Part shown: positions 60,242 to 64,000 of the stretch, in pieces
Layout of the letters: the number at the start of each line of letters is the position of its first letter
Position numbering within the stretch: the stretch's first letter is position 1
Assembly (NCBI GenBank): GCA_040772665.1
Contig: JAXGXT010000001.1
Location: 62,001-126,000 of the forward strand
Reading direction: 5' to 3'
Length of the DNA: 64,000 nt
DNA from: JAXGXT01 sp040772665
GTDB lineage: Bacteria; Bacillota; Clostridia; Lachnospirales; Anaerotignaceae
Position numbers and translations under genes: made by a program
The notes under the pieces: generated by a model
Told to the model about the DNA's origin: nothing
What the model saw: the letters and a program-made list of their open reading frames with translations, nothing else
The model's database searches: none

Positions 60242-61714
60242 TTATGGCATATCTTGCGGCAGCGGATGTATTACTGTATCATCATCGCTGTCATAATTGT
60301 CTTCAATTTCATCATTATTAAAAACAGGCTTTGTTTCTTCTTTTTTAGGCCCTGTTCCAACAGTCACCTCGTCTGCAACAGGAGAATAAACTGAATCACT
60401 AAACCATTCTCTGCTTATAAGTTCATTGTTTTCGTAAACCTTTTTAAACGTACTTACCTTATGCCCAACCTTACCTTCGTAGGTAACAATTCTTTCACCC
60501 TCAGGAAGTTCAGGATCTTCGGTTATTTTTTCAGGGGGCTTTGGAATAGAGCCGTTATAAACATTTTCAAGTTCAATTTTTCGTAACTTGCTTCTTTTTT
60601 CAAAGCCATAAATATTGGTTGTTAAAACACCGTTTTGTGCATATGCTTCAACATAGATGGGATATCCTGTGTTGTTTTTAAATTTAAGGTCTTTATATGT
60701 TCCTGCAACTGCCGCATCCTGACCTAACGGCACATAAGCCACAGCAAGTGAATGGTTTTTTCTTTCAACAATATTAAGCTCTGCATTTACAACAGCGTTA
60801 TAAAGGGTTGTTGTTATCTGACAAACTCCCCCTGCAATTCCGTCTTCAAGTTTTCCGTTTACAATGACAGCTGCATTTCTGTAGCCGTTGGCATATGTCT
60901 GAGGCCCAAGTTCTTCATTCATGCTGAAAACTTCGCCGTCAGCCACCACTGTTCCGTTTATATAATTGCTGCCCACTTTTAAATTAACATTTCTTCCAAG
61001 GCTTTCTCCGCCTGTATATCTAGTTGTAAAACTTCCCAAAAGGCTTGTTATTTTCTGGTTATCCTCTTTTGTAATTTTAGGGAGGGTTTCTTCGCCGATA
61101 AGAACAATATTCCCCTCTTCATATTCATAAACAAGTTCTTCAACTTGTTCTTTTGCAGCCAAAGTATCAAGCTTAAAGCCTTTGATTTCATCTTCTATAA
61201 CAAACTTTCCGTCTTTACGATAAATGATGCTGTCTTTTGCTTCTGAAAAGGCTTCTTCTTCAACCTTTTCTATAAGGCTGTTAAGCTTTTTTTCGTTATA
61301 AATAACATTAGCCAAAACATTAAAACCTTTTTTTTGAACTTCATTATAAATACTGTATCTTTCTTTATATTTACCCTCTCTTGCAACGGCAAAAGCCTCT
61401 TCGGCTGAACTTTTCCAATCCTTAACGGCCTCAATGTCACTGTAAACAAATTTCCACTCTTTATCGTTTTTTGAAAGTATAATTTTTTTGTTTTCCCCGT
61501 CTTTTAAGAAAACATCCTCCAATACTTTCATGGCTTCATCTTTTGTTAAACCACCCACATTTATTCCGTCTACACTTATTCCGGGGTAAATTGTATTCAC
61601 TTCAAGCACTGTTTTCATTTTTGACAGCTGTTGTGTGAAATACCACCCGGCCCCCGCCGAAGCAATCACAGCTGCAGCTGTAATCCCTAAAATCACTTTC
61701 TTCATTTTTGACAT
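60242..61714 (-). CDS. VanW-family cell-surface protein with peptidoglycan-binding-like and G5 domains
   Basis: 490 residues. N-terminal membrane anchor (VILGITAAAVIASAGAGWYF), a PG_binding_4-like region (about 45-215), the VanW domain (about 225-360: FTTRYTGG, VVADGEVFSMNEELGP, GGVCQITTTLYNAV, AGTYKDLKFKN) and a C-terminal G5-like part (ERIVTYEGKVGHKVSTFK), ending in an acidic tail. VanW occurs in some vancomycin clusters but has no proven enzymatic role, and there is no van operon here. Likely a wall-associated protein. Confidence 0.88.
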   Translation of the reverse strand: MSKMKKVILGITAAAVIASAGAGWYFTQQLSKMKTVLEVNTIYPGISVDGINVGGLTKDEAMKVLEDVFLKDGENKKIILSKNDKEWKFVYSDIEAVKDWKSSAEEAFAVAREGKYKERYSIYNEVQKKGFNVLANVIYNEKKLNSLIEKVEEEAFSEAKDSIIYRKDGKFVIEDEIKGFKLDTLAAKEQVEELVYEYEEGNIVLIGEETLPKITKEDNQKITSLLGSFTTRYTGGESLGRNVNLKVGSNYINGTVVADGEVFSMNEELGPQTYANGYRNAAVIVNGKLEDGIAGGVCQITTTLYNAVVNAELNIVERKNHSLAVAYVPLGQDAAVAGTYKDLKFKNNTGYPIYVEAYAQNGVLTTNIYGFEKRSKLRKIELENVYNGSIPKPPEKITEDPELPEGERIVTYEGKVGHKVSTFKKVYENNELISREWFSDSVYSPVADEVTVGTGPKKEETKPVFNNDEIEDNYDSDDDTVIHPLPQDMP

Positions 61715-62037
61715 TTTTTCAACCCCAGTATATAAAATTACCCTTCAAATAGCTATTATATATAAATAAACAGAACTTTACAACACAAATAGTAACAATT
61801 CATCTAATTATATGAAATAAATACCATATAGCCCTAAACTCTACAAGCACTAAATTATACATTTCTTTAAAAAACATAAATATTTACTGCAATAAATTTC
61901 GTGGTTTATGGCACATGCTATAAAAAGGTTAATTAAACCTTTCAGGCTATTAAAATCCTCATAAATGCTTTAAAACATAAGTAAAGTCAAGGCCTCGCAA
62001 GGGTTTTTTAGTCAAGGGTTTGCTTTACAAATCACAT
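61715..62037. other. Intergenic region with a promoter and a short repeat A remnant
   Basis: About 320 AT-rich nt. The right-hand end (61980-62033: AAAGTCAAGGCCTCGCAAGGG, AAGGGTTTGCTTTACAAATC) resembles part of repeat A. No gene seen. Confidence 0.4.
61755..61783 (-). promoter_or_regulatory. Promoter of the VanW-family gene
   Basis: TTGTAA (61778-61783), 17-nt spacer, TATAAT (61755-61760) on the minus strand, about 45 nt before the ATG. Confidence 0.7.
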
Positions 62038-64000
62038 TTACTGTTTTCTGCTTTTTTTGTTTCTTGCCAAAGTTTCTGCCGTAGAAGCTTTCTTTTCAAC
62101 AACAATCTCTTCCTTTACCTTTTCCGCTTTGGCTGTTTTTTCTTTAGTTTTAACTTCAACTGATGTTTTTTTCAAAACCTTTTCATGTTTTTGCCTAAAT
62201 AGTTTTCTAAAAAACATTTCAATATTGTCACTTAAAACCCAAACCCTTCTTACTGCAACCTCCAAAATAAAAAGTATAAGCGCCGCAACAGTAAGAGGCA
62301 CAGAAATATCCCGTGTTTTTAGAGCAGTTTTCTTAATGTCTTTAAAAACCTCATAAGGCTCTTCAATAATTCTTCCCCCTGTGGCTTCTACAAGCCTTTC
62401 AAGGGTTTCTTTCCCTCCTGAAAACGAGCGAAGGTCATACTCTTTTGGATATGTAATTACAAATCCGCCTCTGCTTGTTTTTATTTTATCATCCTTTGTT
62501 TTCATATCAAGGCTTATTATATATCCGCCCTGTTCTAAATCTTCAATCTGTGCTTTATAAATTCCAGGTGCTTGGCTTTTCATGATGGTTTTTATTTCTT
62601 TTCCCTCTGAAGAAAGAATAGTTGCATCTACCTCTTTAATGCTTTCATCATAAGGCATTTTTGCTGTTATTAAAGATGTGTTTCCATCCTTTTGTGCGCT
62701 AAAACTTATTTCACTTGAAATGCCGCCCCTTATTGACCATGAAATCATGTTTCTTAAAACAGCCACACCCTCGTCACTTAAAAGCCACTCGTCACTCCAT
62801 CTGCCTGAAGCATCACTTGTCCATGCCGCCGCACGGCCTGTTCCATACTGCCATGCCGCCAAAATAGGCTCTTCTTTATCGCTTTGAAGAACTATGTCGG
62901 CACGAGGCTTGCCCGTTGTTGAAATATAGCCTTTAAGCTTTGGAACACTTTCAATACCTTTTAAAATATCACTTTTGTCAACCGCCTGAGGATAGAAACT
63001 TCTGTTGTTTATATACTCTTTTCCTGCAAGGCTTGTTTCTTTTGTGAAAATACGTGGCAGGTCTGTAAATTCGTTTGTAAAATAATATCTTCCTCCCCCT
63101 TTTTCTGCAAGAGATTGAAGAAGTTTTGTGTCTGCACCTCCGCCCACAGCAACGGTTGAAAGGGTTATTCCTTTTTCTTTCATGCTTTCAATAAGGCTGT
63201 CGTAACCTGTCTGTTCTGCCTGACCGTCTGTAAGAAGTATTATATGCTTTGTTTTTGTATCAACATTTTTTAAAACATTAAACCCTTCTTTTAGTGCAGG
63301 AAGAATGCTTGTGCCTCCTCCCGGCTGAATTTTTCCTATTTCTTTTGATATTGACCCGCCGTTAGAGCCGATTTTTCCTATAGGCACCGCCCAAACAGGC
63401 CTGTCGTCAAAAGCAATAACACCTATTGTGTCCTCCGCTTCCATAACCTCCACAGCACGCATTGCCGCTTCTTTTGCCATTTCCATACGGCTTACTCCAT
63501 ACTGTGCATCAGTCATACTGCCTGAACGGTCAATAATCATAACCATTCCCAAATCCGACTTTTCACCCTCTGTTATAAGCTCCATCGAAACAGGAAGCAC
63601 TTCATTAAGCACAGTTGATTGATATGCTCCAAGAGCAAAACTGTTTTCACCGCCAATTGCAATAAGGCCGCCTCCTGCAGTTTTAACAAAAGCCTCTAAA
63701 GCAGTGAGAAATTCCAAAGACATGTCCTCCGCCGAAACATCGGCAAGAATAACGCTGTCCCAAAGGTTAAGCTGTTCAAGGTTTAAAGGCACTTCACCTA
63801 CAGAAATTCTTTTAACCGCAACACTGCTTTTTTCAAGTATCTTTCCTATTTCTCTTCCGCTTTCCTCCTGATTTTCAATTATTAAAACAGACGGCACATC
63901 CTCAACATATGTATATGCAAAGGCTTTATTGTTTTCCGTCATTGTGTCGTCAGTGGAGGATATTTCTCCTCGATAAACTATGCCTCCGCCAACACTTGAA
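62038..64000 (-). CDS. Von Willebrand factor A domain protein (5' end outside window)
   Basis: The frame is open to base 64000, so the start is outside; the ATG at 63942 is internal to the coding sequence. From there: a glutamine-amidotransferase-like segment (VPSVLIIENQEESGREI, GGGLIAIGGENSF), then a VWA domain with the metal motif DRSGS in MVMIIDRSGSMTDAQYG and IILLTDGQAEQTGYD, a long beta-rich part, one membrane segment (VPLTVAALILFILEVAV) and a charged C-terminal tail. The layout is that of BatA-like membrane proteins seen beside MoxR ATPases. Partner genes would be upstream, out of view. Confidence 0.85.
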   Translation of the reverse strand, partial: SSVGGGIVYRGEISSTDDTMTENNKAFAYTYVEDVPSVLIIENQEESGREIGKILEKSSVAVKRISVGEVPLNLEQLNLWDSVILADVSAEDMSLEFLTALEAFVKTAGGGLIAIGGENSFALGAYQSTVLNEVLPVSMELITEGEKSDLGMVMIIDRSGSMTDAQYGVSRMEMAKEAAMRAVEVMEAEDTIGVIAFDDRPVWAVPIGKIGSNGGSISKEIGKIQPGGGTSILPALKEGFNVLKNVDTKTKHIILLTDGQAEQTGYDSLIESMKEKGITLSTVAVGGGADTKLLQSLAEKGGGRYYFTNEFTDLPRIFTKETSLAGKEYINNRSFYPQAVDKSDILKGIESVPKLKGYISTTGKPRADIVLQSDKEEPILAAWQYGTGRAAAWTSDASGRWSDEWLLSDEGVAVLRNMISWSIRGGISSEISFSAQKDGNTSLITAKMPYDESIKEVDATILSSEGKEIKTIMKSQAPGIYKAQIEDLEQGGYIISLDMKTKDDKIKTSRGGFVITYPKEYDLRSFSGGKETLERLVEATGGRIIEEPYEVFKDIKKTALKTRDISVPLTVAALILFILEVAVRRVWVLSDNIEMFFRKLFRQKHEKVLKKTSVEVKTKEKTAKAEKVKEEIVVEKKASTAETLARNKKSRKQ

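Noticed and set aside
60242..61714. Vancomycin resistance gene
   Set aside because: VanW-family proteins are common cell-surface proteins; no vanH, vanA/B, vanX or vanRS nearby.

Overview
The window comes from the chromosome of an AT-rich, low-GC Gram-positive anaerobe, most likely a member of the Clostridia (Lachnospirales/Eubacteriales-like). The evidence is the full trpEGDCFBA operon, the infC-rpmI-rplT operon with an attenuator leader, a T-box in front of thrS, a nine-gene V-type ATPase operon, strong AGGAGG ribosome binding sites, and VanW, LonB-like and V4R/GGDEF proteins of clostridial type. I cannot name a species from sequence alone.

Layout. 1-5.4 kb (+): end of trpE, then trpG-D-C-F-B-A. 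5.7-7.4 kb (-): infC-rpmI-rplT-rpsT with a promoter, an attenuator and an ATT-start infC. 7.7-9.9 kb (-): thrS with a T-box. 10.2-11 kb (+): PHP-family histidinol-phosphatase. 11.4-16.4 kb (-): glycolytic operon pgk-tpiA-gpmI-eno. 16.5-17.9 kb (+): MATE transporter. 18.3-27.3 kb (-): V-ATPase operon G-I-K-E-C-F-A-B-D, whose proteolipid keeps the sodium-binding residues. 27.7-28.8 kb (+): ROK-like regulator without the usual zinc motif. 28.9-33 kb (-): tsaD, a membrane protein, an ECF sigma/anti-sigma pair and RNase Z. 33.1-33.4 kb (-): tRNA-Gln and tRNA-Leu(AAG). 33.4-35.5 kb (-): EamA transporter and a DUF2812 protein. 36-37.9 kb (+): V4R sensor plus diguanylate cyclase.

38.1-49.4 kb is a type I-C CRISPR-Cas island: about 32 repeats, a leader, and cas3-cas5c-cas8c-cas7-cas4-cas1-cas2, all read on the minus strand. 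It lies between two copies of a ~145 bp direct repeat made of the 3' half of tRNA-Leu(TAG) and the terminator behind it. The intact tRNA is at the right end and a tRNA remnant at the left, as expected for an island that entered at a tRNA gene. The middle of the array is full of truncated repeats and very short spacers.

49.4-61.8 kb (-): tRNA-Gly/Arg/Leu, a YfcE-like phosphodiesterase, rdgB, rph, a cell-wall amidase, an operon of a membrane-anchored protein with tsaE-tsaB-rimI and a LonB-like protease, an Lrp/AsnC regulator and a VanW-family protein; a 49-residue Cys-rich peptide lies on the + strand. 62-64 kb (-): a von Willebrand A protein cut by the window edge.

Besides the CRISPR island, the least explained content is two dispersed non-coding repeat families. 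Family B carries an extended -10 promoter (TGATATAAT) and sits directly in front of two unrelated transcription units, at 10.15 kb and 59.1 kb. Family A has paired hairpins and sits mainly in convergent gaps. At 59.2-59.5 kb an A element interrupts a B element exactly at an 18-bp palindrome that is present on both sides of the A copy but only once in the uninterrupted B element at 10 kb, so A has apparently moved.
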